Translations under genes and position numbers: made by a program
Assembly (NCBI RefSeq): GCF_032854445.1
Contig: NC_088295.1
Span: 51,567,249 to 51,627,248, forward strand
DNA: 60,000 nt
From: Liolophura sinensis
Taxonomy: Eukaryota; Mollusca; Polyplacophora; Chitonida; Chitonidae
Reading direction: 5' to 3'
Notes under the pieces: generated by a model
Database searches by the model: none
What the model was told of the DNA's origin: nothing
What the model saw: only the letters and a program-made list of their open reading frames with translations
Shown here: positions 27,422-40,300 of the stretch, in pieces
Position numbering within the stretch: position 1 is the first letter of the stretch
Layout of the letters: each line of letters opens with the position of its first letter

Positions 27422-28341
27422 GTATGTGACCGCTGTCATTCCAACTTTTAGTAAGCTGTTTATCTTTTCATTGTTTCAGATACCGAATTATAAAGTTAAA
27501 TAGCTGAGTAATGGTATCTATGAATGAAACATATCGATGTTGCTATGTTTGGGTGCCGAAAACAGGGTTGGAAAACTGGTGCGATCGTCTGTCAGTGTTA
27601 CTGTTAGTGTTACTGTCAGTGATAACTGACTTCCGGAACAACATTTTAGGCTCTGTCACCTGAGATCCAGTGTTTGTGTGAGCCTGACAATCAGTTAGCT
27701 CCAGTAGTTAACAAACCATTGAATTTCGATGATGTAATAGTGCACTTAATGCTGTGGTCAAAGACATAGTTTAAAACAAATACGCTTGTATGAAAAGGCT
27801 TAAAGTAGACAATGACGCAAAGTTTCACTGACTTACCCCACCCGTCTTTTTTTACTTTTGCACCCATTTATTTTTCCCAAAAGATAATCTGAATTATAGA
27901 TTATATCCAGATGATTATTAGCACCAACACTTTGTGCTCATTATCATTGAATAGTTTATAAAACAATATGAACAAGTTATTACTTAATCGCATAGGGTAT
28001 CCACTTACCAGTATTCTCTGTTGTACATGTAGGCCTATATATATATAAATATATATCAAACTACACTCAGATATGAGGGACTCAAGAGGTCCAGTAAATG
28101 AATTACCAGTCATGCATGAAGAAAGCATGTTTTTAATAATTGTATTGTTTGCTTTTTTCCTAGTTATTATATATTTTGCTATGCATGAAAAGAAGAGTTG
28201 AATAATAAAATATTCCTCATCTTATTATATTATAAACAATTTAACTACTAATTAGCATGTGGTAGTACTTTCTTTCCACTTGCTTAGTTAATCAGTCCGT
28301 GCAACTGCTCTCTCGGTACAGATTGTCATTCTGTATTTCAG

Positions 28342-28382
28342 AGGAATGGAATGGATACCAAGTGTTCAGTCTTCAAATCATC
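28342..28382 (+). other. RN-tre 5' UTR (exon with start codon)
   Basis: Acceptor TTCTGTATTTCAG precedes the exon. Two ATGs (28346 and 28351) lie upstream of the main ATG in other frames: one overlaps the start and the other stops at TGA 28384-28386, overlapping it. Confidence 0.7.
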
Positions 28383-28386
28383 ATGA
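28383..28386 (+). CDS. USP6NL: RN-tre exon 1 coding part (ATG A)
   Basis: Only four coding bases, ATG|A, before donor GTAAGT. With exon 2 this gives [20 protein letters not shown], closely matching the start of the vertebrate protein, so the start is well supported. Confidence 0.85.
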
Positions 28387-31300
28387 GTAAGTGTTCTTTG
28401 CTTATTTATTTGTTTATTCTATATTGATGCCAATAATCAAAACTTTTCACCAATATGATTGCTGTCAGTTTAATGACTGGACCAGGAGGAAACTGTTGTG
28501 CCGGAAACAAACCACCAATCGTATTGAAAAGTTACTGATGCTATATATGACCCGTACGGGTTTGCAGAGAAGTGATTTTAACAATTGTAAGGTTGCACAA
28601 ATGCACAGTCGTAGTTTCATGCAGTTTGGTATTAAGTAAAACCTAGTGATTTATATATATGCATATATATATATATAGAGAGAGAGTAACATTAGGATAG
28701 TATTAGCCAGTAAGACTTCCGTAGTCTATTTTTTAAATGGCTCAAGGCGTAAATGTACCCCATAAGCAAATAGCTGTGTGAAATGCTCATGCATAGGAAT
28801 TTTTCATAGATAAACAAAACCATGTGGCTAACCTAGAAAGCAACTTGGTATAGCCCTCTGTAGTCACACACAGTGCAGCAAATACAGTGCATTTTGTGCG
28901 AATCATTTATGACACGTAAAACATTACGGAAACTTGAGTATGGTTTCGAGTTGGAAACAGAGAAAAGTATATATAAAAAAACTAGAAGTAAGCTGTCCCC
29001 AGGCTGTTGCCAAAATCTGTAATGTCATAGCATTGACAAATGTCCATATACATGCCTTTATTTGTCATCTTGTAATGGTCCTTGGAGTGATTCACACCTA
29101 AGTTCACCTAACTTTTGAAATGCAAAGGTAAATGTGTATATATGTATATATATACGAAGCCGAGTTTTGTTTGTTTGTCCCTCTGTAGAAGAACTGGAAG
29201 AGCGCCATGAAATTGCCCGGATCAACAAAGAACGAGAGGAGATTGTGTCAAAATATGACAAAGTAAGTGATGCCTACTGTGAACTGTCTAGACCACTTTT
29301 GAATGAAACATAGAATATCATAATTCTTTGCAGAATTAGGCAGCGGTGAGGTGACACCACAGATATACAGTCAGACTGGTATAGATGTCATTTAGAAAGT
29401 GGATTTAAGTAACAGTATTATTCATTATTAGGGATTACACTTTCTGAATATAGCATAGATTCTGGAGATGAAAATTTGCTGAGACCACTGATTGTTTTGA
29501 ACCAGCAACCTCAGAGTCAGGCACCAAAACTGATGCAATACATGTCAACCATCTAGACCACTCTACCAGTCTATAAGTCAACTACCTCCTATTTTCGGGA
29601 GACCTGTTAGCCAAGTGGTCTAGACAGTTCACATGTGTTGCTAGCAGTTTGGTGCCCGATTCTGAGGTCAGTTTTCAGCACTATAATCTGTGCTACATTT
29701 AGAAAGTGTAATCCCAAATAACAATAAGAACAATAACGTCATACTTTCAACCTCTGGGTAAAATGAACAGTCCTAATTTGAATGATTTAATACACAATAG
29801 ATACTGTACTTATTATGTGCCCGCAGTCATGTGTGGATGAGGAAAACCTTTAAGTAGGAAGTAGTTGTATTTTACATATGGATAGTTCACTAAAATCATT
29901 TGGTTCCACAGAGAGTGGATGCTTAGGGCAGTTAGTCTCTGAATAAAAATGCCTCGTAAATACAGGTTTGACTGTATATACGGTAGTTTGCTGAGGGAGA
30001 TTCAGATCTTAAATCATGCAGATTGGGAGATGTGTTCATTTTTTTGTTTTTTTATTTAATTTTATTTTTTTTTTACTCTAGTTTATGGAATGACCAGTTT
30101 GAGTCATTTTAATGTTGAAAGATATCTCAAAAGTTTGGTTCAGTACATGCAGTTTAGGGTGTGTGGTAAACTGTCCATCCAAAAATTGGCCTGCTGTTGT
30201 GACTTCTTCATCGTCAAGACAATTCTGTTGGAGGAAAGGCCAACTTGGAGGATGCTGAACTGGTCCTGCTATTGCACTAATAAAGTTTATCGATGATATC
30301 ATTTCCGAAAAAGGATTCATGTCAAAACAAAGATGTTAAAAATTGTACTTGTTACTACATTGCTTTGAGCTTATCATTGAGAGATTAGAGCAAGGAAACA
30401 GGACTGGTTGGCCAAGTGTCATTACACTGTGACTGGATGTGGTATTCTGTGTGGTGTCTTTGACATCATGCTTCAGTGACAGCAACAAAATCGCTATTAT
30501 CTGCAAAAACTCTTTGAAAATAGAAAAAGAAATGCAGATTTATTTTTGGAGCTTTTTTTTTGAAAATTTACTTATCAATTTCATGCGTATCCAATTATAA
30601 AAGTTATGAAAAAATTTATGAGTGAGTTTAATTATGTTCTAGATTTAAATGCCATCAGTTTTATCCCAAAAGTGTGTGTAGCCTTTATAGGCAGTTTAGT
30701 CTTTGAGGTGTAGCAGAAACTTTGTCCAGAAACTTTGCAGCAGAGGAAAGCTATATAAAACGAATCTGTGCAAATCTTGTGATTTGTACCCATTCCTGGT
30801 TATGTGAACGTGTCATGGTACGTGTAAGTTGAATAACGAATAAAACTGAAAGCTCATCCTTATAATTATTACATCTAAACTTAGTTTAATGCTATACATA
30901 GTTGCATGTATAGTAACTATGTTAAGTTTTTTTTAACATAACATTTTTTACATAGTAGGGTTATAAAGTGAAAGAAAGTTAAAATACAAAGTAAGGATCA
31001 TCATAAGGACAACTGAAAACTAGGCGTAAAAAATACTTTCATTTATTTTTTCAGGGTTTTTTTGAGAGTGTTGAAAGGCATTCAAATATTTGAAAACTGT
31101 GGTGTGCTTTTGTGAATTATACTGACGGTAGTGAGAAACTCTGACGTTGCATCACCTTTTCTCCTGATGTTCACTGAAAAGAAGGAATTTTTGGGAACTT
31201 TATTTCAGTAATCTTTCACTCATGGGTACAAAGAATTACTAAGTGTTGTGATAAGAGTGGGATAATTTTCCTGTAATGTCAGAGTTCATAACCTCTGAAA

Positions 31301-34300
31301 GTATGGTCCATTAAGCCCACCTTAGAATTCAAATGTTTGAGCGCCTTTAACTCTGTTCACAAAAATCTAAAAAAAAATTATGAAAGTATACATAGTTTGA
31401 AGTGGTCTATGTATTGATACCTTCTTTAATTTGTAGAGGTCTTTTCATGTAAAGAATTGTAGTTAAGAGTTTTGCAGAGATGCATTATTCGGTATGTAAT
31501 ACCGAACATGTAGTAAGTATGTAGTAAAAACTACATGTGGATGAACTCAGTGAAAAGTTAAGGAATGGAGGAAAAGCATGTCTGACTCAATAATACACAA
31601 CAAAATTGTGCTCAATACAAATAGTCCTAGAAATAAATATACTGTTCAAAACTGAGATGAAATGACAACATAGTCTATATGTCTATATTGTATGATGTGC
31701 ACAGTACACACTTGTTTAATAGTATCAACAAAAACATCCATTCTACACACATAAAAGAAAGGTTTTTCAAAATCTAGTCAGCATTGCATTGCACATCAAG
31801 AGTGTTTGTTAGTCATGTATATGGTGATGCATTAAAGCTTTTCAAATTTCCCATTCCTGCTGTACACTTTGGCAAAAACATGTATGATATTTTCTTAATA
31901 ATGTTGTTGCTGTATGTTTTCTTGCAGTATTGGAATGCAGGGCAAAAATGAGGGAGAGACATTATATGGTAGTTCTTTCAACCAAGAACAGTGATGCATT
32001 CTGTGTGAAGCTTAGTAAAGGTTTATATCATGTGGGCATAGCTAACTAGTGCATCACTCTCTAGTCTTGATAGGTCCCTTGTGACAGCAGAAAAGTGTTC
32101 TTAGTTTTAGCTGTGTGTTGCAATGGCAGGGAAGTGTTTTTCTTTGAATTGTGTATTGTGGTGGCAGGCAAGTGTCCTCTGTTTGAGCTGTGTATATTTT
32201 GTAGTAGGGAAGTGTCCTGACTTTGAGCTATGCATTGCAGTGACAGGGAAGTGTCCTGACTTTGAGCTATGCATTGCAGTGACAGGGAAGTGTCCTGACT
32301 TTGAGCTGTGCATTGCAGTGATAGGGAAGTGTTCTTAGTTTGAGCTGTGCATTGCATTGACAGGGAAGTGTTCTTAGTTTGAGCTGCTCATTGCTGTGAC
32401 ACGGAAATGTTCATAGTTTGAGCTGTGTATTTCTTTGGCAGGGAAGTGTTCTTAGTTTGAGCTGGGTATTATGATTCAATTTGGGCAGTTCTGTTGTAAT
32501 GGTAGGGATTGTTCTTAGTTTGAGCTGTGTATTGTGATAGCAGGGAATTGTCCTGAGTTTTAGCTGTGTATTGTGATAGCAGGGAATTGTCCTGAATTTA
32601 GCTGTGTATTGTGATAGCAGGGAATTGTCCTGAGTTTTAGCTGTGTATTGTGATAGCAGGGAACTGTCCTGAGTTTTAGCTGTGTATTGTGATAGCAGGG
32701 AACTGTCCTGAGTTTTAGCTGTGTATTGTGATAGCAGGGAACTGTCCTGTGTTTTAGCTGTGTATTGTGATAGCAGGGAATTGTCCTGAGTTTTAGCTGT
32801 GTATTGTGATAGCAGGGAACTGTCCTGAGTTTCAGCTGTGTATTGTGATAGCCAGGAAGTGTCCTGAGTTTTAGCTGTGTATTGCCATGACAGGGAAGTG
32901 TTTTTAGTTTGAGCTGTGTATTTCTGTGGCAGGGAAGTGTTCTTAGTTTGAGGTTTGCCTTGTTTTGGTAGGCATATGTTCTTGGTTTGAGTCGTGTATT
33001 ATGATGGTAGAGAAGTGTTCTTTTACATGTAGTTGCAGTCTTGTATTGGGAAAGTCCTGAATTTGACCAGTAAAATATTACATTTTGACCAAGATTGAAA
33101 TCTATTACTCCTTCTATTGAAGGGGCATGAATGAACATTGAAATTATTAAATAACCTGTCCAAATCAGATTAAATTTGTGTAACACTACAAATGTCGTGT
33201 CTGATGTCAAATTTGCTTTTAGGTACGTTCTTAGTTTGGGTCATGTAATGTGATGGCAGGGAGTCTTGATTGAAACCAGGGTACCATGTAGTATATCAGA
33301 TAAAGTTTGTTTGTTGTACATGTGTATTTGTGGATGGGGCAGTAATAAATTTGCACTTGTATATGTACTGGCATGGCACATACATGTACATGTACTACAG
33401 ATACATATACATGTGTTTCCTCTGCAGGGTCGTGAGGAAGGCGCTCAGATTGACCCCTGGGAGGACCCTGAGTTTGAGGTCTACCATGTGACTGACAGAT
33501 ATGGCTTCATCCAGTAAGTATCTCAGACAATTTGACCACCTTCTTATGAGGGAAAACTTACTTGTGCAGATATCAAATGAATAGGTAAATTTAAGGTGAG
33601 CCATGGATATTACAAGAGCAGAGTGGTGTCCCTTTGTGATAGTTTCAACTATAATTTTTTTTTTCACACCATTTTCAGAAGGTTATTATTTATAATACCA
33701 TCAGGTTTGCTATTGTAATTATTGCATGTTTATCCGACAACCACGTGCAAGTATTTATTTATTTGTTTATTTGATTGGTGTTTTACGCCATACTCAAGAA
33801 TATTTCACTTATACGTTGGCGGCAACCATTATGGTGGAAGGAAACCAAGCAGAGCATGAGGGAAACCCACAACCATCCACAGGTTGGTGGAAGGCCTTCC
33901 CACTTTTGACCGGAGAGGAAATCAACATGAGCTGAACTTGAACTCACAACCACATTGGTGAGAGGCTCCTGAGTCATTGCGCTGTGCTGGCATGCTAACT
34001 TTCTCGACCACAGAGGCCCCCCCCCCCCCCCATGTAGATGTATGTTGTTGTATCTAGTTCACTTCGTAGAAGCTCAGATATATTATCTTCAGTTTCAAAT
34101 GATAGTTTAGTCAGCCTATGATGTTGTAAAGTGAGGAAGTCCCATCACTAAGGAAGTCAGTCGTGGCAACACAGTAATTATCACACCGACCAATAGTTTA
34201 AATGATAACACTGGCTTAAAAGATTAAAAAACATGAAAAAATGTAAGGCTATCTGTTGATTGTATTTGTGGTTTTTACATTTATTATTATATTTTTGTGA

Positions 34301-37300
34301 GCGAGTACATGTAACTGTTAACTATTAAACACAGGTACATTTGGAATATATATACTGTCATATATGACTCATGCTGGCTTATATGTGTACATGGGAAGGT
34401 CTGCCTACAACTTGCGGATGGTCATGGCTTTCACCTGAGTTTCCCCTGGTTTCCTTCCACCATAATGCGTACTCCCATCATATAAGCGTAATATTCTTGA
34501 GTACAGCGTAAAACATGAATCAGATAAAAAATGTCATATATGTTGCGCAGCTGTATGGTGACATTTGGTTGGATCTTGAGCTTTTCAGTACCTGAAGATA
34601 TTAAACATGCATTGTAGATGTATAGCCCTCAGTAGTTTACCGTTTTCATCTAACTCTTCATGTCAAATGCCGCATGTCAGCTAACAGCCCCATGTAAGTT
34701 GCGTACATGCATGTACAACCAAACTAATGATGTATTTACGTGTAGCACTCTGTAATAACTGTAATAACTCTGCCTTATTACTGTATCTTTTTCTGTAAGA
34801 CCACAGATCTGATTTTATGCTCACTGTACGGTGACTAAGAAAGAAGTACATGCACGGCTTTTCTTAGTTCTCCGTTTTTAGATCCTTGTAATTTCATTAC
34901 AGAAAAAAATTAAAACTTGTTACTATAGGGACTATAAGTCATGGGCACGGTTGTCTTTTCATTTAAGGTAGCATGAACTTTAGTCTTTATTGCTGGCCAA
35001 TATTCATAATGTTAGGTTTGACATTAAGCACTACTTTTCATCTTTGTTTTGACAGTTTAAAGTTGAAAAAAAACGCCAGTGGTCACTCACAAACTTACTT
35101 GAGTAAAGAGTTGCTAAGCTTATATGAGTCTCCTGATCTTGGACCAGAGCAGTAGTACATGACCTAAAGTTTCGCGCATGACTGGCTTTTTATTTTTGCA
35201 TGATTCTGAGAATTCTTTTGTTCTTAAAAAGGTATCTTTCAGAGATTGTTTGGATGGTAGGATGATATCCTGTATGGATACCTGTATGGATACCGGCAAA
35301 AGTTATATTTGTCTCACATGTAACTGTTCATTTATTCACAGTGACAAACTTCCAAGGAGAAATCCAGCCGCAGAGCAAAAGGTACATGTACATCATTGTG
35401 TATCATATTTATCAGATTTAAGAGTTATTTAAACTGTCGTATTGCTTTTGTAACAATAATAATTAATCTTGACTCGTATTTGAAGTGTGGAATATTTTTG
35501 GTTTCTGTATTTTGTATTGTATCGACCAGTTTGGTTAGTCAAGGAAATAAATTTTGACAGATGTATACAACAAAGGCTTTTATAGTACATGTGTGGCATC
35601 TACTTATAAGTTTTTGTTCCGCATGATAAGTGTTAGGAAAACTCATGAATAGCTTTTGTCCAGTTTGTTTATACCAGGGTTGGAATGATCATATTTACTT
35701 GCCATTCTCTGACATCAGCAGTGTTTACATACACATCACTACCCAGAATTGTCAGAAATCATTTTATTGTCTTAATGTTACGGTTCGTGTGGCTTTAATA
35801 ATTGACTGTTGCACTGAATTTCAAACCACAAAGTTTGTCATGAACATGAAGGTTATTACTGGTGCACATGTACTTATCTCACTTCCGGCAAGATGTACAT
35901 CTCATGCTAGTTTTGGACGGCAGTTGTCTCCAGGGGAACATTTATATTCCCGTATCTTGTAGCCTTCTACCATATTCATCTGTTGACTGGGTTACCTCCC
36001 TTTGTTCAGCTGTGAAAATAGTGACGACGTGGAAGCATTTCGCCTGTATGTCACTTGTCTTGGTTGAATTAATAATGATTCTTTTGCAGGATAAATTAGT
36101 TACACATTTCACAGGGTATGGACATATGGTGTCAGTATCCCAAATATGAGGGTTCCTGATACCACGTATTTTTTCCCCCATATCCTACCAGTGTACTGTT
36201 TAAATAATAATAATAATAATGCATCTCTCTACACATGCAGAATCACACCTGTCACCTGCATACCTCTGCACCCATCCAAGTGTAACCCTATCTATCTATT
36301 TTTAGTTTGTTTGTATGAAGTAAGGAAAGGTATTGTGAAAGGTGGAAGAAGTGTCGGTGTTGGTGTCTGGTTAAGCGTTTTTCTTTTTTAGCTCCTGTAC
36401 AATGGGGTCTCATACATGGCTTGAGGATAATTTTTTTAACTCAGTAGTATAGGGTATGGTGAGTAAATGTGCATACCTGGATGGAAGGTATGATCTTTGT
36501 TTTTAGTTTGTGTATAATGAGCACTCGTACAAAGATTGAAGGTTAAGGTTTGTTTTAGTTCTTGTATAATGAGCACTCATACAAAGATTGAAGGTTAAGC
36601 TTTTTTTTTTTAGCTCTCTAGTGTGAGGAATGGTGTATAAATGTGCATACTCAAATGGAAGATTAAGTTGTTTTTTTTTTAGCTCCTGTATATTCGGCTC
36701 TCATACATGGATTGAAGGTCAAGCTTTTTTTTTAGCTCCTGTATAATGGGCTCTCATACGTGGATTGAAGATCAAGCTTTTTTTAGCTCCTTTATAATGG
36801 GCTCTCATACATGGATTAAAGGTCAAGCATTTTTTTAGCTCCTGTATATTGGGCTCTCATACATGGATGGAAGGTCAAGCTTTTTTTTTGCCCCTGTATA
36901 ATGGGCCCTCATACATGGATTGAAGGTCAAACTTTTTTTTAGCTCCTGTATATTGGGCTCTCATACATGGATTGAAGATCAAGCTTTTTTTTAGCTTCAA
37001 TATACAGTGAATAGAAAATAATGTTTTTGTTTTTATTATGCCAGTTCAAGGAAGTTGGGAGGGAGAGGGTGGGGGGAAGGGTGGTTATACTGGAATCACC
37101 CTGACTTTCTGTAGACATGATTTTTGTCCATGCATCTCCTTCCAAACTGCTGGGCTGATTTTGATGAAACTTACCATAACATCTTGCCTATCAGGTTAAC
37201 TTGTGCCTGCTTAAGTTTAATGCCAATTGGGTTATTATTTTCATAGCTCCATTTAGGACTTTACGTTAAGGTGCTTTTGATGTATTCAGATTTTGTCCAT

Positions 37301-40300
37301 GCAACTCTTCTTAAAGTACTAAACCTATTTACATGAAACTTACACCATACATCTTCCCTGTCAATAAAACTTTTGTGTGCCTAAATTTAATTACAGTTGG
37401 GGAATTATTTCATATTTACTCCCACTCAGGAACAAATAATGGATTTTCATACTCCCCCCAACCATTCACAGGGTTGTAATTGCCACCCATTGTTCATGGA
37501 TTGCCAAACGCAGTTTGCTATTTGCATATCAAAGACCACTGCCAACAATGATGCCTTTTACCACTTTACTGTCTTTACTGTGCAATCTTTATGCATACAA
37601 TAAACAGTCATATCTGTGACAGTATAATAAGTTTGGCTTTTCTTGTTGATTTAATGGCAACATCTTAGCACTGTCTAATTAGAGCATAATATCTGTGTAT
37701 GACAGTGTCATTCTACTTTTATTTGGTTTAGAACTCAGTATTTGAATGCGTAACCCTATTCGGTTTTACTGACTGCTCAATCGGGCAAGCAACATGTACC
37801 CCTGTTCTCTGAATGGCTTGTTTAACATTAATTTGATGGTGTCACACATTTAAACATTTATAGTTATAACCCTTAACCCTTTTGATATTACTTTAACAGA
37901 TGGCAATCAGAGATGCTATATCTCATGTCAGACTCATTTTTTGTATATGAAAAAAATGCTCATCCGATCACATAGGTAAATGGAACGGATGAGTCGAAAC
38001 AGGATGTTTACTGACAAAAATCAGTGGATCAGTGTTGGTAGTGGCAAAGTTGACTTAAAGTTTGCACTGCTTGACATAGTGTTGTGTAGATAGGATGATA
38101 TATGATATGAGGTGATATGAGATCCCAGTAACAGAATAACATTTACAGTGGGTGGCAATGTATGTTAAGGGACTTTATAATGCACTATCTCTATGCCTCT
38201 TTATTTTGTGAGACACATTAGTTTATTATTATCACATATAATGAATTACCTAGTGGCTGACAAATTTTTTTTTTGTTTTTCCTGGAATGGGTGACGGAAG
38301 TGGGAAAAATAGAAAGGAAATGCTTGCATTTATGATTGTATATAAAGTTTTTGTGTATAAAGTTGGAAGTGTATAATTCCAAATGAACATAGCATGTGAA
38401 TCATTCCAGTATTGTGTTCAGAAGTTCTGGGAGTTCTGCCACTTGTGACAGCAGATTTCAGTAGGACTTGAGTTTTGCAATCAATTTATTTATTTATTTG
38501 ATTGGTGTTTTATGCCGTACTCAAGAATATTTCACTTATATGATGGCGGCCAGCATTATGGTGGGTGAAAACCGGGCACAGCCCTGGGGGAAACCCACGA
38601 CCATCCGCAGGTTGCTGGAAGGCCTTCCCACGTACAGCAGAGAGGAAGCCAGCATGAGTTGGACTTGAACTCACAGCGACCGCATTGGTGAGAGACTCCT
38701 GGGTCATTAAGCTACGATAGCGCGCTAACCAACTGAGCCACAATAAAACAGGAAATAGTTGACTTGAGCTGGAGTATGTAAAATTACTTGGAATTAAGAA
38801 TGGTTGTCTGAATTTGGAAGCCATTGTTTTGTTAGCTAATTTCAATTCTAAGATGTTCTTATATAACTACTCCTGACTTGTAGGTGGCATAAGGTCATTT
38901 TTTGTTGTTCTGCAATGTTGTGCTTTATTTTCATACCCAAAGATTTTGTTATTTATGTTATTTTAAATATTTTTTTGTTTTATTTTTGTATTTGTTTATT
39001 TCCGCAATAATCTGCCAGTTTACACCCAGTGTATGTATAAGGAAATTATTCTGATGCTCTCATTTATGTGTGGTGTAGAGCTGGTTCCAATGTCTTTAAT
39101 CCTTCCCCAGTGTATTTTTCTCCTCATCCATGGATCTATGGGCAGTGAGATTTATTTTGGTCAATAAATATCACCTGTACAATATAAAAATAATACAACA
39201 GAACAAATATATGGATTAGAATGTGTATTTATTCAGTGTATGACGTTTCACTATAAGTACTAATATCGTTATGAAGCATAATGATCAATCGATGACAGCA
39301 ATAGGTACTTGAAGAGAGGGCAAAGTTGTTTAATCAACATATGAACAATAGAAGAAACATACAACAGATTGATAAGATGGACAAGAGAGTGTTACCTTTT
39401 TTTTAATAAGCAAGTGAACAATAGATGAAACATGCAACAGACGAAACATACATCAGATAAGCAATAGACATGGACAACAGTGCAAAGTCATGAGTCAGGA
39501 TAGCTGATAGTCCGGGGCCTGTCTGCTGGGACCAGGTCACTGTAGGTAATAACATTATGGCCTTGAAATAAGCAAGCTATTCTTCAGTATTTTCATAACT
39601 CAGAGCATTAATCATGCTGGGATTTAGCCAATCTTGGGTACATTACCTGGTTGTGTGAATTGACCCCCAGACTTCAGAGACAGTGTAGTGCATTCATTCA
39701 CAAAGAATTGAGGATGTTATGTGGTCTGCCATGTTATAAGATATGAAAGTGTAGAAGAGTCCTGTAAGTAAAGACAATCAGATCCAACAGAAGGTATCAT
39801 GCTACTCCATAATGTGAGCTACATGTACATATGTATATTGTTCATGCAATTCAGAGCACTTTATCTCTGCATATTAAAATCTGGAGGTAAAGTGTAATGA
39901 ATTCGTAGTTACCATGAATGTCAGTGTACTCTCTGAAATTGCAAATCAGGCGCACCTATGTAATATTCATGCCTTGATATGATGATCAGGTAGGACAAGG
40001 CCAAACATATTTGAGATTTGTTGATGGCTCCCCCTCCCCCCCCCCCCACCCTGGAGAACAAAATGATACTGCTGATTTCTTACTTTTTTTTCTATGCACA
40101 TGTATATTAGGTTATGATATTGGCATTATTTTATGTTTTTTTTTTTAATGGCTTTTGTTGAGGTAGGTATTCACACTGGCATGCCAGCATTTATAATTAC
40201 GTAGGTGTATTTTTATGTGTTATGAATATTGAAATTCCCATGTCTCAATCAGACCCCGATTTTTTTTTCTTTTGTCTTTGTTTGGCCTGATAGCGTGCTG

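Larger units (their letters stand above)
29263..33427 (+). other. RN-tre intron 2
   Basis: 4.2-kb intron. Holds a head-to-head tRNA-like foldback (29428-29717), a foldback element copy (31033-31389) and a 39-bp array (32090-33020). Remaining sequence is AT-rich and featureless. Confidence 0.75.
33514..35341 (+). other. RN-tre intron 3
   Basis: 1.8-kb intron with a full-length minus SINE-1 (33752-34031) and a truncated plus SINE-1 (34365-34531). No other feature seen. Confidence 0.7.

Noticed and set aside
27049-27429. 126-codon plus-strand frame upstream of RN-tre
   Set aside because: No similarity to RN-tre N-termini, no suitable junction in phase with exon 1 or 2, and [11 protein letters not shown] already gives a convincing start.
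32560-33210. 216-codon minus-strand frame with [13 protein letters not shown] repeats
   Set aside because: Read-through of the 39-bp tandem array (13 codons per unit) within an RN-tre intron.
36390-37005. Possible regulatory T-rich polypyrimidine tracts or cryptic exons
   Set aside because: The pattern is fully explained by the 51-53-bp tandem unit ending in a T run; no open frame fits RN-tre phases.
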